Part shown: piece by piece, positions 43,741-52,766 of the stretch
Numbering within the stretch: the stretch's first letter is position 1
Layout of the letters: the number at the start of each line of letters is the position of its first letter
Assembly: GCF_900100765.1 (NCBI RefSeq)
Contig: NZ_FNFO01000004.1
Coordinates: 372,001-436,000 of the forward strand
Source: Catalinimonas alkaloidigena
Lineage (GTDB): Bacteria > Bacteroidota > Bacteroidia > Cytophagales > Flexibacteraceae
DNA length: 64,000 nt
Direction: 5' to 3'
Translations under genes and position numbers: made by a program
The notes under the pieces: model-generated
Seen by the model: only the letters and a program-made list of their open reading frames with translations
Databases searched by the model: none
What the model was told of the DNA's origin: nothing

Positions 43741-44349
43741 ATGGCTTTTGAATTGCCCTCCCTCCCCTATGCGTACGATGCACTCGAACCCCACATCGAC
43801 GCTAAAACCATGGAAATTCACCACACCAAGCACCACGGCGGCTACACCACGAAGCTGAACGGTGCGTTGGAAGGAACCGACGGTGCCTCGAAATCGATCG
43901 AAGACATCCTGAAAAATATTTCGCAGTACTCAGGTGCGGTGCGCAACAACGGCGGTGGCTACTACAACCACGCGTTGTTCTGGCCGACCCTTTCGCCCAA
44001 CGGCGGAGGTCAGCCCAGCGGTAAACTCGCCGACGCCATCAACGCGGCCTTCGGCTCGTTCGACGAGTTCAAAAAGAAATTTGACGACGCCGCCGCTACC
44101 CGTTTCGGGTCCGGCTGGGCGTGGCTGATCGTGGACGGCAGCGGCAAACTGGCCGTGACGTCGACGGCGAACCAGGACAATCCGCTGATGGACATCGCCG
44201 AGACCAAAGGCACACCGATCCTGGGACTGGACGTGTGGGAACACGCCTATTACCTGAACTACCAGAACCGTCGCCCCGATTACATCAGCGCGTTCTGGAA
44301 CATCGTTAACTGGGATCAGGTCACGAAGAACTACGAAGCCGCCCTTTAA
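43741..44349 (+). CDS. sodA: superoxide dismutase, Mn type
   Basis: 202 residues, full length. Metal ligands are H27 (MEIHHTKHH), H77 ([11 protein letters not shown]), D164 and H168 ([20 protein letters not shown]). The Gln that tunes the metal is Q145 in TANQDNPL, and the helix before H77 has Gly rather than Gln; together these point to manganese rather than iron preference. Cytoplasmic, converts superoxide to peroxide and oxygen. Divergent from the SufR-like regulator. Confidence 0.96.
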   Translation: MAFELPSLPYAYDALEPHIDAKTMEIHHTKHHGGYTTKLNGALEGTDGASKSIEDILKNISQYSGAVRNNGGGYYNHALFWPTLSPNGGGQPSGKLADAINAAFGSFDEFKKKFDDAAATRFGSGWAWLIVDGSGKLAVTSTANQDNPLMDIAETKGTPILGLDVWEHAYYLNYQNRRPDYISAFWNIVNWDQVTKNYEAAL

Positions 44350-44376
44350 TCTGTAGGCGAATCGCATTATACAAAG

Positions 44377-44416
44377 GCGGCGGTAGCTTTCTGCGGAAAG
44401 TGATCGCCGCTTTTTT
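44377..44416 (+). terminator. terminator of sodA
   Basis: GCGGCG (44377-44382) pairs with CGCCGC (44405-44410), enclosing a second small hairpin (CTTT/AAAG), then TTTTTT (44411-44416). It begins 28 bp after the sodA stop. Confidence 0.75.
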
Positions 44417-44520
44417 CATATCTGTGTCTTGCCGACGGCCGTGCCCAGCTTATCCAGCAAAAATTCCGGGAATCGTGCTGATGGTGAGCGACTTATTCGG
44501 GGGTGTAACCAATCCTCCTT

Positions 44521-44534
44521 TTTTCAATTGAAAA
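44521..44534. promoter_or_regulatory. 14-bp AT-rich palindrome upstream of the TerB-like gene
   Basis: TTTTCAATTGAAAA is a perfect palindrome 49 bp before the start at 44584. It might be an operator or part of the promoter; no regulator can be assigned. Confidence 0.35.
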
Positions 44535-44583
44535 GCGGCTCGTTTGTCTGCATCTTCCCGTTTCACTAAATCACGTTTGACGC

Positions 44584-44958
44584 ATGACAGACAAAGAGAA
44601 ATTATACGAGACCCTGGGCGAGTTGATGTTTGCGGTGGCCATGGCCGACGGTATGATTCAAGACGCCGAAATGAAGACCATGCACCAGATTCTCGACCGC
44701 CACCCCTGGGCTTCTACCATCCGATGGTCGTTCGACTACGAGCGGGCCAAACAGAGTTCGGTGGAAGAAAATTACCAGAAAGCGATTGCGGTGTGCCATC
44801 GTCACGGACCGGCACCAGAGTATCATGAGTTTATCGACGTGATGCAGAAAATTGCCGAAGCGAACGGCACGGTAGCCCCGGAAGAAGCGCACCTCATCCA
44901 GTCGTTTTCTCACGACCTGACCGAACGTTTTCGGAGAGACTTGGAGCGATTCCTCTAA
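44584..44958 (+). CDS. TerB-like helical protein
   Basis: 124 residues, all-helical. The opening LYETLGELMFAVAMADGMIQ with an acidic D/E pattern and the later MQKIAEANGTVAPEEAHLIQ repeat match the TerB-like (DjlA/TerB) fold, which binds metal through such acidic helices. Function unknown; in other bacteria linked to tellurite and stress resistance. A good terminator follows. Confidence 0.75.
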   Translation: MTDKEKLYETLGELMFAVAMADGMIQDAEMKTMHQILDRHPWASTIRWSFDYERAKQSSVEENYQKAIAVCHRHGPAPEYHEFIDVMQKIAEANGTVAPEEAHLIQSFSHDLTERFRRDLERFL

Positions 44959-44970
44959 CCTATCATCAGA

Positions 44971-44999
44971 AAGAAGCCTGAAAAAGGCTTCTTCTTTTT
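44971..44999 (+). terminator. intrinsic terminator
   Basis: AAGAAGCCT (44971-44979) and AGGCTTCTT (44985-44993) form a perfect 9-bp stem with a 5-nt loop and are followed by CTTTTT. Confidence 0.88.
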
Positions 45000-45104
45000 C
45001 ATACCCTTCACGCCGCCGGATGGCCACCTCGCGTGGCGTCCACAGCAAAAACCTTCTTGAACGCGGCAGCGTTGTTCAGAAGCAATCCAATTTTTTAAGA
45101 TACC

Positions 45105-45956
45105 ATGCGCAGTTTCAAAAAAATACACGACGCCGAATACCGGCCCATTGCCGATTTGGTCACCTACTCGCCCCTCCCGACCATGTCGCTGGAAATGATC
45201 GACCCTTTTCTGTTTCTGAACCACCACGGTCCGCAGACCTACCCGTCGCACAACCGGGGACTTCCGTTCGGACCGCACCCGCACCGGGGCATGGAAACCG
45301 TCACCTTCATCCTCGACGGAGACATCATGCACAAAGATTCCGGGGGCCACGAGAGTGTGATCAACGCTGGGGGCGTCCAGTGGATGACGGCCGGGAAAGG
45401 GCTGATCCACGCGGAAGTCTCGTCCGATCAGTTCAAAAAACAGGGCGGTCCGCTGGAGATTCTGCAACTGTGGTTGAACCTGCCGGCCAAGCTCAAAATG
45501 GTGAAGCCGCGCTACATTGGCCTGCAAGCCGACCAGATTCCCCACATTCCGCTGGCCAACGGAAGCATTACCCTGAACTTGGTCGCCGGGGCATGGGAAG
45601 GCCAGGTCGGCGCGTTCGATCCGACCACGGAGCTGTTCCTCAGCACCATCGATTTTAAGAAGCTTTCGGAACTTACGCTCCGGGTCCCGACCGACCACAA
45701 CGTCTTTTTCTACGTGATCCGCGGGAAACTCCTGGTGAACCAGCAAAACGTAGAGGCCTGCCAGCTCGTCGAGTTCGAGAACGATGCGGAAGAAATCCAC
45801 GTGCAGGCACTGGACGAAAGCATCCTCCTGTTCGGGCACGCCCGCCCCTTCAACGAACCCGTCGTCGCACAGGGACCCTTCGTGATGAACACGGAAGCGG
45901 AAATCATGGAAGCGTATCAGGACTACCGGCAGGGAAAATTCGGCACGTGGCAGTAG
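45105..45956 (+). CDS. pirin family protein
   Basis: 283 residues with two cupin-like barrels. The N-terminal barrel has the pirin signature FGPHPHRGMETVTFILDGDI and VQWMTAGKGLIHAE, retaining the metal-binding His and Glu residues. The C-terminal part has FYVIRGKLLVNQ. Bacterial pirins include quercetin dioxygenases and stress-linked redox proteins; the role here is open. Single gene. Confidence 0.9.
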   Translation: MRSFKKIHDAEYRPIADLVTYSPLPTMSLEMIDPFLFLNHHGPQTYPSHNRGLPFGPHPHRGMETVTFILDGDIMHKDSGGHESVINAGGVQWMTAGKGLIHAEVSSDQFKKQGGPLEILQLWLNLPAKLKMVKPRYIGLQADQIPHIPLANGSITLNLVAGAWEGQVGAFDPTTELFLSTIDFKKLSELTLRVPTDHNVFFYVIRGKLLVNQQNVEACQLVEFENDAEEIHVQALDESILLFGHARPFNEPVVAQGPFVMNTEAEIMEAYQDYRQGKFGTWQ

Positions 45957-46168
45957 GAGGAAGGTGTGAAGTGGTGGTGAGGTGAGGTGGCGAATTTCAT
46001 TACGAATTGCACAGTATACATTACGCCCTCTCTCCTTCAGTTGATAGCCGGGACGCGTAGTCCGGGATGCGTCGGCTGAAGTCAGTAGAGTTATTACTTT
46101 TAAGACTACCTCAATCACCGTAATTCACCTCCACTCAACTCGTTCTAAACCACTTACGCTCTCAACGG

Positions 46169-46675
46169 ATGGCCTTTTTGCTGGAGAATGACATCATCGG
46201 ACTTCGTGAGGCGGAGCCGTCCGAGCTGGATTGGCTGATGATGTGGGGAGAGCACCCGGATAACCGACCGTTTGTGCTGCCCTACGACCGCCCCCGGTGG
46301 GAGCAGGCGCTGCATGCCCCCGATGAATTGCTGGTGATGATCGTGCAGAAGGCTACCGGACAGGCCGTAGGCTTCGTGTTGCTGGCAGGCCTTACCAATT
46401 CCCACCGCGCGTTGGAGTTGCGGCGCGTCATTATCGCGGAGAAAGGGCTGGGCGTGGGAAGGCAGGTGATTCGCCTCCTCAAAACCTACTGCTTCGAAAT
46501 CCTCCGGTTTCACCGCTTCTGGCTCGACGTGTATCCGTTCAACGAGCGGGCACTCCACTTGTACCGCACCGAAGGTTTTCAGTGGGAAGGCACCCTGCGG
46601 GACAGCATCCTCCGGGACGGGCAGTATTTCTCACTGCACGTATTTTCGATGTTGGCGACGGAATATGTACTGTAA
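46169..46675 (+). CDS. GNAT family N-acetyltransferase
   Basis: 168 residues. RimJ/RimL-like GNAT fold: IIGLREAEPSELDWLMMWGE at the start, strand VGFVLLAGLTN, acetyl-CoA loop region EKGLGVGRQVIRLLKTYC and LDVYPFNERALHLYRTEGFQ. Substrate unknown. It converges with the membrane protein gene across 7 bp. Confidence 0.85.
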   Translation: MAFLLENDIIGLREAEPSELDWLMMWGEHPDNRPFVLPYDRPRWEQALHAPDELLVMIVQKATGQAVGFVLLAGLTNSHRALELRRVIIAEKGLGVGRQVIRLLKTYCFEILRFHRFWLDVYPFNERALHLYRTEGFQWEGTLRDSILRDGQYFSLHVFSMLATEYVL

Positions 46676-46682
46676 AATAAAT

Positions 46683-47252
46683 TTACACGCGCTTTGCGAT
46701 CTGCCGTTCTTGCTGCAACGCCAACAGTGCCGCTCTGGCTTCAGGAACGAGATCAGTCGCCAGTCGCCGTTCGATTTCCTGATCCGACAAGTGCTCAAAT
46801 CTCGCTTTAAAAACCTGAGTCTGGTACTGTTTCTGCTGCGTTGCTTCGTGAGGTGTACGGCCGAGGCTACTTTGGTACAACCGCAGCATTTTGTGGCGTC
46901 GTTTGCTCACCAGCAGGATTAACAATCCCAGCGAAAGCACTTGAATACCGGGCGCTACCAGTCCTGAGATACCGAATTGAAATACCACGTTGATGAAGTA
47001 GGCAAAGGAAACGAGGTTGAAGAGTCCCGGCAGCAACAAAAGCAAAAGTGCGATCAGTAACTTGGGGGGGTTAAGAAAAGCAGTCAGCGTTACGATTATC
47101 AGGCCAAGAAGTCCCAGGTAATCAGACAAATACAGTTGATACTGCAGTACCAAAGCCGCTGTGTACGTCAACAATGCGATCCCCCATAGGAATGCGAGTA
47201 TACGCCATTCGAGCGTTAAGAAGTTTTTCATACGCCTTTTCAAGTTGATCAC
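46683..47252 (-). CDS. small membrane protein with four to five helices
   Basis: 189 residues: four or five hydrophobic helices in the first 125 residues, then a soluble helical tail (QVFKARFEHLSDQEIERRLA, RAALLALQQER) like the SHOCT-type C-terminal helices. Not recognised. A GTG at 47252 overlaps the stop of the symporter gene by 4 bp (GTGA), suggesting coupling; an ATG at 47231 is the alternative start. Confidence 0.65.
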   Translation of the reverse strand: MINLKRRMKNFLTLEWRILAFLWGIALLTYTAALVLQYQLYLSDYLGLLGLIIVTLTAFLNPPKLLIALLLLLLPGLFNLVSFAYFINVVFQFGISGLVAPGIQVLSLGLLILLVSKRRHKMLRLYQSSLGRTPHEATQQKQYQTQVFKARFEHLSDQEIERRLATDLVPEARAALLALQQERQIAKRV

Positions 47253-48763
47253 TGTCCCCCCTGCACAGACCGAAAGGCGTTAGGATACTGTAGTAAATCC
47301 AGGTTCCAGACGACGGGCAACAGCAGGTAGATCAGGGCGACGATGAGGAGCACGGAAGCGAGGTTTAGCCAGATGCCCGCGCGCACCATGTCCTGCATGC
47401 GGATGTGGCCGGAAGCAAACACGATGGCGTTGGGCGGCGTGGCGACCGGCAGCATGAACGCACACGACGACGCCACGCACGCACCGATCATCAGGCCGTA
47501 AGGATGTACGCCGATGGCCTGCGAGAGCGCCGCCATCACCGGCAGAATCATGGTGGCGGTAGCGACGTTGGAGGTAATCTCGGTCAGGAAGTTGACCATC
47601 AGGGTGACGGTCAGCAGGATCAACAGGAACGGAATGCCTTCCAGAACGGTCAGTCGGGTGCCGAGCCAGTCAGCCAGGCCGGTTTGCTGAAAACCGTCGG
47701 CAATGGCCAGTCCTCCGCCGAACAGCAGCAGAATGCCCCACGGCAGCGCGGACGCATCGCTCCAGTCCAGCAGCCGGTCCGAAGGGGTCGACGGGTCAGC
47801 AGCGTTTTTCGTGGAAGGCGCGGGAATCAGAAACAGGACACACGCCCCGCCGATGGCGATGACGGTATCGTTAATGCCAGGAAAAAGCTTCGCGAGCAGA
47901 AACGTACGGCTGATCCAGGCGGCCGCCATCCCCACAAATACCCAAAAGACGCGCCGCTCTTCCGGCGACATGGCCCCGAGGGCGGCTTTCTCACGTCGGA
48001 TTTCCTGTCCGGCCTGCGCCAATCCCCGCTGCGCCAGGGGAAACGCCACCCGCACCAGGTACGCCCAACAGAACAGCAACAGCAGCGCCGCCAGCGGCAT
48101 GCCGAACAGCAGCCACTGGGCAAAGGTGATTTCGACCCGAAAGAACCGCTGGACCATGCCCGCCAGGATGGCGTTGCCCGGCGTTCCGATGATGGTCCCC
48201 AGGCCGCCGATCGAAGCCCCGTAGGCAATGCCCAGCAGCAAGGCTCGCGCAAAGCGGCTCCCCTCCTCGCCCGATCCCCAGTAATTTTTCAACTGACTGA
48301 TCACCGCCAGCCCGATGGGCGTCATCATCATGGCCGTCGCCGTATTCGAAATCCAGCACGACAGAAAGCCCGTCGCCAGCATGAAGCCCAGCACCACCCG
48401 CCGGGGCTGCGTGCCGACCGCGGACACGATGGTCAGGGCAATGCGCCGGTGCAGGTTCCACTTTTCCATCGCCAGGGCCAGCACAAATCCTCCCAGAAAG
48501 AGAAAGATGATGTCGTCGCCATAGGCCGAGGCCGTCGATCCTTTCGGGACCGCTTCGGTCAGGGGAAACAGCACCAGCGGCAGTAGCGACGTGGCGGGAA
48601 TGGGGACGGGTTCGGTAATCCACCAGACGGCAATCCAGGCCGTGACGGCCAGCACGGCACGCGCCTCTTCCGTCATGCCTTCCGGATGCAGCCACAGCAG
48701 TACTCCAACAAATAAAAGCGGACCGAGAAGCAGGAAAAACGTGCGGCGAAGCGTAAGCGACAT
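47249..48763 (-). CDS. DASS (SLC13) family sodium:dicarboxylate symporter
   Basis: 504 residues with about 11-12 membrane helices. The two sodium-site hairpin motifs of the DASS family are visible: SNTATAMMMTPIGLAVISQ in the first half and SNVATATMILPVMAAL in the second. Early WWITEPVPIPATSLLPLVLF is also typical. It probably brings in succinate, malate or related acids with sodium. 176 bp downstream of dctM, so it may be part of the same acid-uptake region. Confidence 0.92.
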   Translation of the reverse strand: MSLTLRRTFFLLLGPLLFVGVLLWLHPEGMTEEARAVLAVTAWIAVWWITEPVPIPATSLLPLVLFPLTEAVPKGSTASAYGDDIIFLFLGGFVLALAMEKWNLHRRIALTIVSAVGTQPRRVVLGFMLATGFLSCWISNTATAMMMTPIGLAVISQLKNYWGSGEEGSRFARALLLGIAYGASIGGLGTIIGTPGNAILAGMVQRFFRVEITFAQWLLFGMPLAALLLLFCWAYLVRVAFPLAQRGLAQAGQEIRREKAALGAMSPEERRVFWVFVGMAAAWISRTFLLAKLFPGINDTVIAIGGACVLFLIPAPSTKNAADPSTPSDRLLDWSDASALPWGILLLFGGGLAIADGFQQTGLADWLGTRLTVLEGIPFLLILLTVTLMVNFLTEITSNVATATMILPVMAALSQAIGVHPYGLMIGACVASSCAFMLPVATPPNAIVFASGHIRMQDMVRAGIWLNLASVLLIVALIYLLLPVVWNLDLLQYPNAFRSVQGGQ

Positions 48764-48939
48764 GGAAGGTGGTTAGCGGTTAGTTGCGTTTAAAGTTCAG
48801 CGCGTAAAGCAAGGGAACATCTGTGTAGTTACCACTTTGCGCCTGAACTTAAACTTTTTACGCTATATCCCCCACGCCATTCTCTTCTTCTGTGTTTCCC
48901 ACACGTCGCTCAACTCAACGCCCTGTGCTTGGTTTCTGA

Positions 48940-50229
48940 TCAAAAGCCGAAAACCTGCGGCAGCCAGAGGCTGATTTCCGGAATGTAGGTGACCAGCATC
49001 AGGGCGGCGATCATGGCCAGGAAGATCGGCAAGAGTGGTTTGATGACCTTGTCGATGCTGACGTTCGCGACGCTACACCCGATGAACAGCACCGACCCCA
49101 CCGGCGGGGTGCACAGCCCGATGCAGAGGTTCAGCACCATCACGATGCCGAAGTGGACGGGGTTCATGCCCAGTTCCTGCACGACGGGCAAAAAGATCGG
49201 CGTGAAGATGAGTACGGCGGGCGTCATGTCCATGAAAATGCCGACGAAGAGCAGAATCAGGTTGATGATGAGCAGCACGACGATTTTGTTATCGCTCACG
49301 TTGAGCAGTACCTCCGTGACACTCTGCGGAATGTTTTCGTACGACATGGCCCACGACATGCCGATGGACGTGCCGATGAGCAGCATAACGATGGCCGTGG
49401 TCGAGACAGTTTCCAGCAGAATGGAAGGCAGGTCTTTCACTTTCACCTCACGGTAGATCAGCATCGACAGCACCAGCGTGTAGAGCACCGCCACGGCCGA
49501 GGCTTCGGTCGCCGTAAAGATGCCCGCCACAATGCCGCCGATCACCACGACCAACAGCAGCAGACTCGGTAGTGCTTCCAGGAATTTGCGCGCGGCGTAA
49601 CCCAGAGAAAAGCGGTCGCCCACCGGGAATTTTTTGCGGTAGGCCCAGATGCCCGCCACGATCATAATGAACAACCCCGCCAGAATCCCGGGCACATACC
49701 CCGCCAGAAACAGGGCCGCGATGGACACCCCGCCGCTTGCCAGCGAGTAGACGATCAGCACGTTGCTGGGCGGAATCACCAGTCCGGTTGTGGCCGACGT
49801 CACGTTGACGGCCGCGCTGAACTGCGGCGAATATCCTTCTTTCACCATCCGGCTGTTCATAAAGCCACCGATGGCCGAGGCCGCCGCCGCTGCCGAACCT
49901 GAAATGGCGCCGAACAGCATACAGGCCAGGATGTTCACGTAGGCCAACCCGCCCGGAAACATGCCCACCAGCGACTTGGCAAAGTCGATCAGGCGGGCCG
50001 CAATGCCCCCCCGGTTCATCAGTTGCCCCGCCAGGACAAAAAACGGAATCGCCAGCAGCGCAAAACTGTCCAGCCCGGTCGCCATCCGCTGCGCCAACGT
50101 CGTGAAAGCGGGCAGCGAATCGATGCTGACCAGCAACGTGAGCATGGTGGAAACGCCGATGCTGAACGCGACGGGCACACCGATGGCCAGAAGAATGACG
50201 AAACTGACAACAAGCACAAAAATTTCCAT
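48940..50229 (-). CDS. dctM: TRAP transporter large membrane subunit DctM
   Basis: 429 residues, about 12 helices, of the DctM family: LLAIPFFVLAGQLMNRGGIA, GSAAAAASAIGGFMNSRMVK, VIPPSNVLIVYSLASGGVSI and CIGLCTPPVGSVLF. It is the ion-coupled channel part of a tripartite ATP-independent periplasmic transporter and works with DctQ and DctP encoded upstream. A NUDIX gene separates it from dctQ, which is not the usual order. Substrate likely a hexuronate because of the neighbouring enzymes. Confidence 0.95.
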   Translation of the reverse strand: MEIFVLVVSFVILLAIGVPVAFSIGVSTMLTLLVSIDSLPAFTTLAQRMATGLDSFALLAIPFFVLAGQLMNRGGIAARLIDFAKSLVGMFPGGLAYVNILACMLFGAISGSAAAAASAIGGFMNSRMVKEGYSPQFSAAVNVTSATTGLVIPPSNVLIVYSLASGGVSIAALFLAGYVPGILAGLFIMIVAGIWAYRKKFPVGDRFSLGYAARKFLEALPSLLLLVVVIGGIVAGIFTATEASAVAVLYTLVLSMLIYREVKVKDLPSILLETVSTTAIVMLLIGTSIGMSWAMSYENIPQSVTEVLLNVSDNKIVVLLIINLILLFVGIFMDMTPAVLIFTPIFLPVVQELGMNPVHFGIVMVLNLCIGLCTPPVGSVLFIGCSVANVSIDKVIKPLLPIFLAMIAALMLVTYIPEISLWLPQVFGF

Positions 50230-50310
50230 GTGGGGATTGGGATTTGGGTAATGGGGTAATGTATGGTTAGATCCGCCTTCTCCGAGGGGATCTAGATGCG
50301 ATAATATCCA

Positions 50311-50712
50311 TCAGAGCAGTTCGCCGCGCTCTTTCAGATAGGCGAAAATCTTTTTGTCTACGTGCGAAACCAGGTCGAGGTCGGCGTAAGTCAACCACCG
50401 CAACTCTTCAATTTCGTTGCTGGCGGCCAGCTCGCCTTCGTACTGCGCCCGGTAACAGGTCATTTTCACCATCACACCGACCGGCTTTCCGTCTGCCTGC
50501 GCGGTGAAGGTGCCCACGTAGTCGATGGTCGACGGGATCAGGGTAACGGTCAGTTCCTCTTGCACTTCGCGGATCAGCGTTTCTTCGTCCGTCTCGTCGG
50601 CATCACGCTTGCCGCCGGGAATGTAAAATTTCGCCTTTCCCCGGGAGCGCGTGCCCAGAATTTGCCCGTCCTTCAGGTAGAGGTAAGCGATTTTGTCAAT
50701 TTCTTGTGTCAT
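50311..50712 (-). CDS. NUDIX hydrolase
   Basis: 133 residues. The Nudix box is complete as G-x5-E-x7-REVQEE (FYIPGGKRDADETDEETLIR, then EVQEELTV), with Thr at the usual Gly position near its end. Such enzymes hydrolyse nucleoside diphosphates linked to other groups. The ATG at 50712 comes one base after the dctQ stop; an alternative ATG at 50736 would overlap dctQ. Its position between dctQ and dctM is odd and no link to transport is known. Confidence 0.88.
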   Translation of the reverse strand: MTQEIDKIAYLYLKDGQILGTRSRGKAKFYIPGGKRDADETDEETLIREVQEELTVTLIPSTIDYVGTFTAQADGKPVGVMVKMTCYRAQYEGELAASNEIEELRWLTYADLDLVSHVDKKIFAYLKERGELL

Positions 50713-50713
50713 G

Positions 50714-51229
50714 TCACCGAACGGGTTCCGGGTCATCGTCCAGCATGTCGCCCTGGTGCTCTGCCGGGAAGGCCGCTTCCATCAGACTGACCACGCTGTA
50801 ATAAATAATGAGCAGACCACTGAGGGGCAACACGGCATAGACGTAGCCCAACGGTACGCCCAACGCGGGCGAGTGCTGATCGAGGTACAGGGTGATGTAG
50901 ACGAGGTTGATGCCGCCGATCACCATGACCAGCAGTGCGAATACAATGACGATGGAGTTGATGATGAGGCTCAGGCGACGCTTCCCGGCCGGTGAGGCTT
51001 TTTGCGGGACGATGTCGATGGCCAGGTGCATGCGCTGTCCGGCGGCGTAGGCGGCCCCCAGCGTACCCACCCAGATCAGCAGGTAGCGGGCCAGTTCATC
51101 GGTAAATGCGCTCGGGCGTCCGACGACGTAGCGCGAAGCGACCTGCCAGAGGACGTTGATGGTCATCGTGGCCATGAGAATAACAAGGACAATCCCAAGG
51201 ACGCGATCGACGTGGCGGCGAAATTTCAT
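50714..51229 (-). CDS. dctQ: TRAP transporter small membrane subunit DctQ
   Basis: 171 residues with four membrane helices. The opening VLGIVLVILMATMTINVLWQ with VASRYVVGRPSAFTDELARY is the DctQ signature, followed by LLIWVGTLGAAYAAGQRMHL. It couples the binding protein DctP and the permease DctM. 25 bp after dctP. Confidence 0.95.
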   Translation of the reverse strand: MKFRRHVDRVLGIVLVILMATMTINVLWQVASRYVVGRPSAFTDELARYLLIWVGTLGAAYAAGQRMHLAIDIVPQKASPAGKRRLSLIINSIVIVFALLVMVIGGINLVYITLYLDQHSPALGVPLGYVYAVLPLSGLLIIYYSVVSLMEAAFPAEHQGDMLDDDPEPVR

Positions 51230-51254
51230 TGATGCAGAAATGCGGTTCAGGTGG

Positions 51255-52262
51255 TTACAATTGAGGTGATCCGGGGTTGTCGGTCTCGACCGCCCGGATG
51301 CGCTGCACCAGATCGTACAGCGTGGGGTCGTTTTTCAGGGCGTCGTACAACGGCTGCACTTTCTCTTCGAACGGTTTTTTGTCCGGATAAATAATCTCCA
51401 CCCCCGCTTTCTGCACTTCCCGCAGCGATTCCTCTTCCGACTCGGCCCATAGCCTCCGCTCTTCCGGCACCGAGGCGTCGACAGCGGCCTGCAACCATTC
51501 CTGTTCTTCCGGACTTAGTTTGTTCCAGACTTTGGTACCGATCAGCAGCACGTCGGGCAGGGCCGTATGCTCGTCGAGCGAATAGTATTTACACACTTCG
51601 TAGTGGCGCGAGGAGTAGAAGCTCGGCGGGTTGTTCTCCGCGCCATCGACCACCCCCTGTTGCAGCGAGGTGTACAGCTCGCCGTACGACATCGGCGTGG
51701 GCGAACCGCCCATGATGCTGACCATGGCCTGGGCCGTGGGGCTTTCCATCACGCGGATCTTCAACCCCTGCAAATCGGCCGGGGTGTTGATCGGGCGATC
51801 TTTCATGTAAAAGCTGCGGCTCCCGGCATCGTAGAAGCACAGGCCGCGCAGCCAGTAATTTTCGCCGTCGCGCAGAATCTCTTCGCCAATGGGTCCGTCC
51901 TGCACGGCAAACTGGTGGGCCCGGTCGCGGAACAGGTACGGCAGCCCCAGCACCCGAAACTTGGGCGAGAAGCTTTCCATCACCCCGGCCGAGACTTTGG
52001 TCATGTCGAGGCTCCCGATCTGGAGAAGTTCGAGGGCCTCCCGCTCGGAGCCGAGTTGCTGGCTGGGGTAAATTTCGAGGGTCATCTTCCCGCCCGATAC
52101 CTGTTCCAGCTGCTGCTTCATGTAGACCATGCCTTTGTGGACGGGGTGCGTCACGTCCAGGCCATGCGCCAGTTTCAGGACGCGCGTCTGGCGGGCCTCT
52201 TCACACGAAGCGAACAAGAGGAAACTAAAGACGAGAAGAAATGCGGTGGCGTTGATTTTCAT
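51255..52262 (-). CDS. dctP: TRAP transporter solute-binding lipoprotein DctP
   Basis: 335 residues. Lipoprotein signal ending at C20 (LLFASC), then a DctP domain: LKLAHGLDVTHPVHKGMVYM, GGKMTLEIYPSQQLGSEREA, the substrate Arg in GLKIRVMESPTAQAMVSIMG and GVVDGAENNPPSFYSSRHYE. The Arg and Asn/Glu residues are those that bind the carboxylate of uronates and other organic acids in this family. The ATG at 52262 starts the signal peptide. Confidence 0.94.
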   Translation of the reverse strand: MKINATAFLLVFSFLLFASCEEARQTRVLKLAHGLDVTHPVHKGMVYMKQQLEQVSGGKMTLEIYPSQQLGSEREALELLQIGSLDMTKVSAGVMESFSPKFRVLGLPYLFRDRAHQFAVQDGPIGEEILRDGENYWLRGLCFYDAGSRSFYMKDRPINTPADLQGLKIRVMESPTAQAMVSIMGGSPTPMSYGELYTSLQQGVVDGAENNPPSFYSSRHYEVCKYYSLDEHTALPDVLLIGTKVWNKLSPEEQEWLQAAVDASVPEERRLWAESEEESLREVQKAGVEIIYPDKKPFEEKVQPLYDALKNDPTLYDLVQRIRAVETDNPGSPQL

Positions 52263-52275
52263 AAAAAATGGTTTT

Positions 52276-52758
52276 ACCACTAAGACGGTAAGAACACCAA
52301 GTAGCACTAAGACAAAGGCAAGCTCGAAAAGGCGTCTGTCACCAGCGGCACCAGGCTCTTGGTAATGTTTTCAGCGTGAAAGTTAATCAATAGACCTTTG
52401 GGCATCCCGGTTAATTTCAGATACGATAGCAACTGCGCTTTGTAGAGCGGAATGATGGTTTCTACCGCTTTCAACTCCACAATCACGGTTTCCTCGACTA
52501 CAATATCCAATCGCAGGGCACCACCCAATTCCCGCCCTTTATACTGCACAGGCACTTGTACCTGAGAATTATAAGATAAGTGGCGACGCGACAACTCCTC
52601 CAGCATACACAATTCGTACACCGACTCCAGCAATCCCGGCCCGAGGTGTTTGTGTACCTCAATCGCACAACCTACTACGTCGAATGCGAGCTGATTGACC
52701 GATTGCTGTGTAAGTCTCATCCCTGAGTGCCGCTTCGTGCCCTTACTTCCTTAGTGGT
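52276..52758. repeat. inverted repeats enclosing the GxxExxY gene
   Basis: Left arm 52276-52292 (ACCACTAAG, three bases, GTAAG) and right arm 52742-52758 (CTTAC, three bases, CTTAGTGGT) are reverse complements at 14 of 17 positions. They enclose only the gene at 52307-52720 and fill the eda-dctP gap almost exactly (8 bp to the eda stop, 13 bp to the dctP start). In the operon mRNA they could pair and loop the gene out. Confidence 0.75.
52307..52720 (-). CDS. GxxExxY protein (PDDEXK_3 nuclease-fold)
   Basis: 137 residues, standard length. The name-giving motif is in LGPGLLESVYELCMLEEL, and the nuclease-like core in LRLDIVVEETVIVELKAVET keeps the D...ExK residues. Members are small, widely scattered in Bacteroidota, Planctomycetes and Leptospira genomes, and of unknown function. 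It is transcribed with the operon but has no relation to uronate metabolism, and it is enclosed by its own inverted repeat, which marks it as an inserted cassette. Confidence 0.9.
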   Translation of the reverse strand: MRLTQQSVNQLAFDVVGCAIEVHKHLGPGLLESVYELCMLEELSRRHLSYNSQVQVPVQYKGRELGGALRLDIVVEETVIVELKAVETIIPLYKAQLLSYLKLTGMPKGLLINFHAENITKSLVPLVTDAFSSLPLS

Positions 52759-52766
52759 GAAGGTAT

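Noticed and set aside
47405-48586. Long open frame on the + strand opposite the DASS symporter
   Set aside because: Gln/Arg/His-rich shadow of a clearly coding membrane protein gene; no domain pattern or start context.
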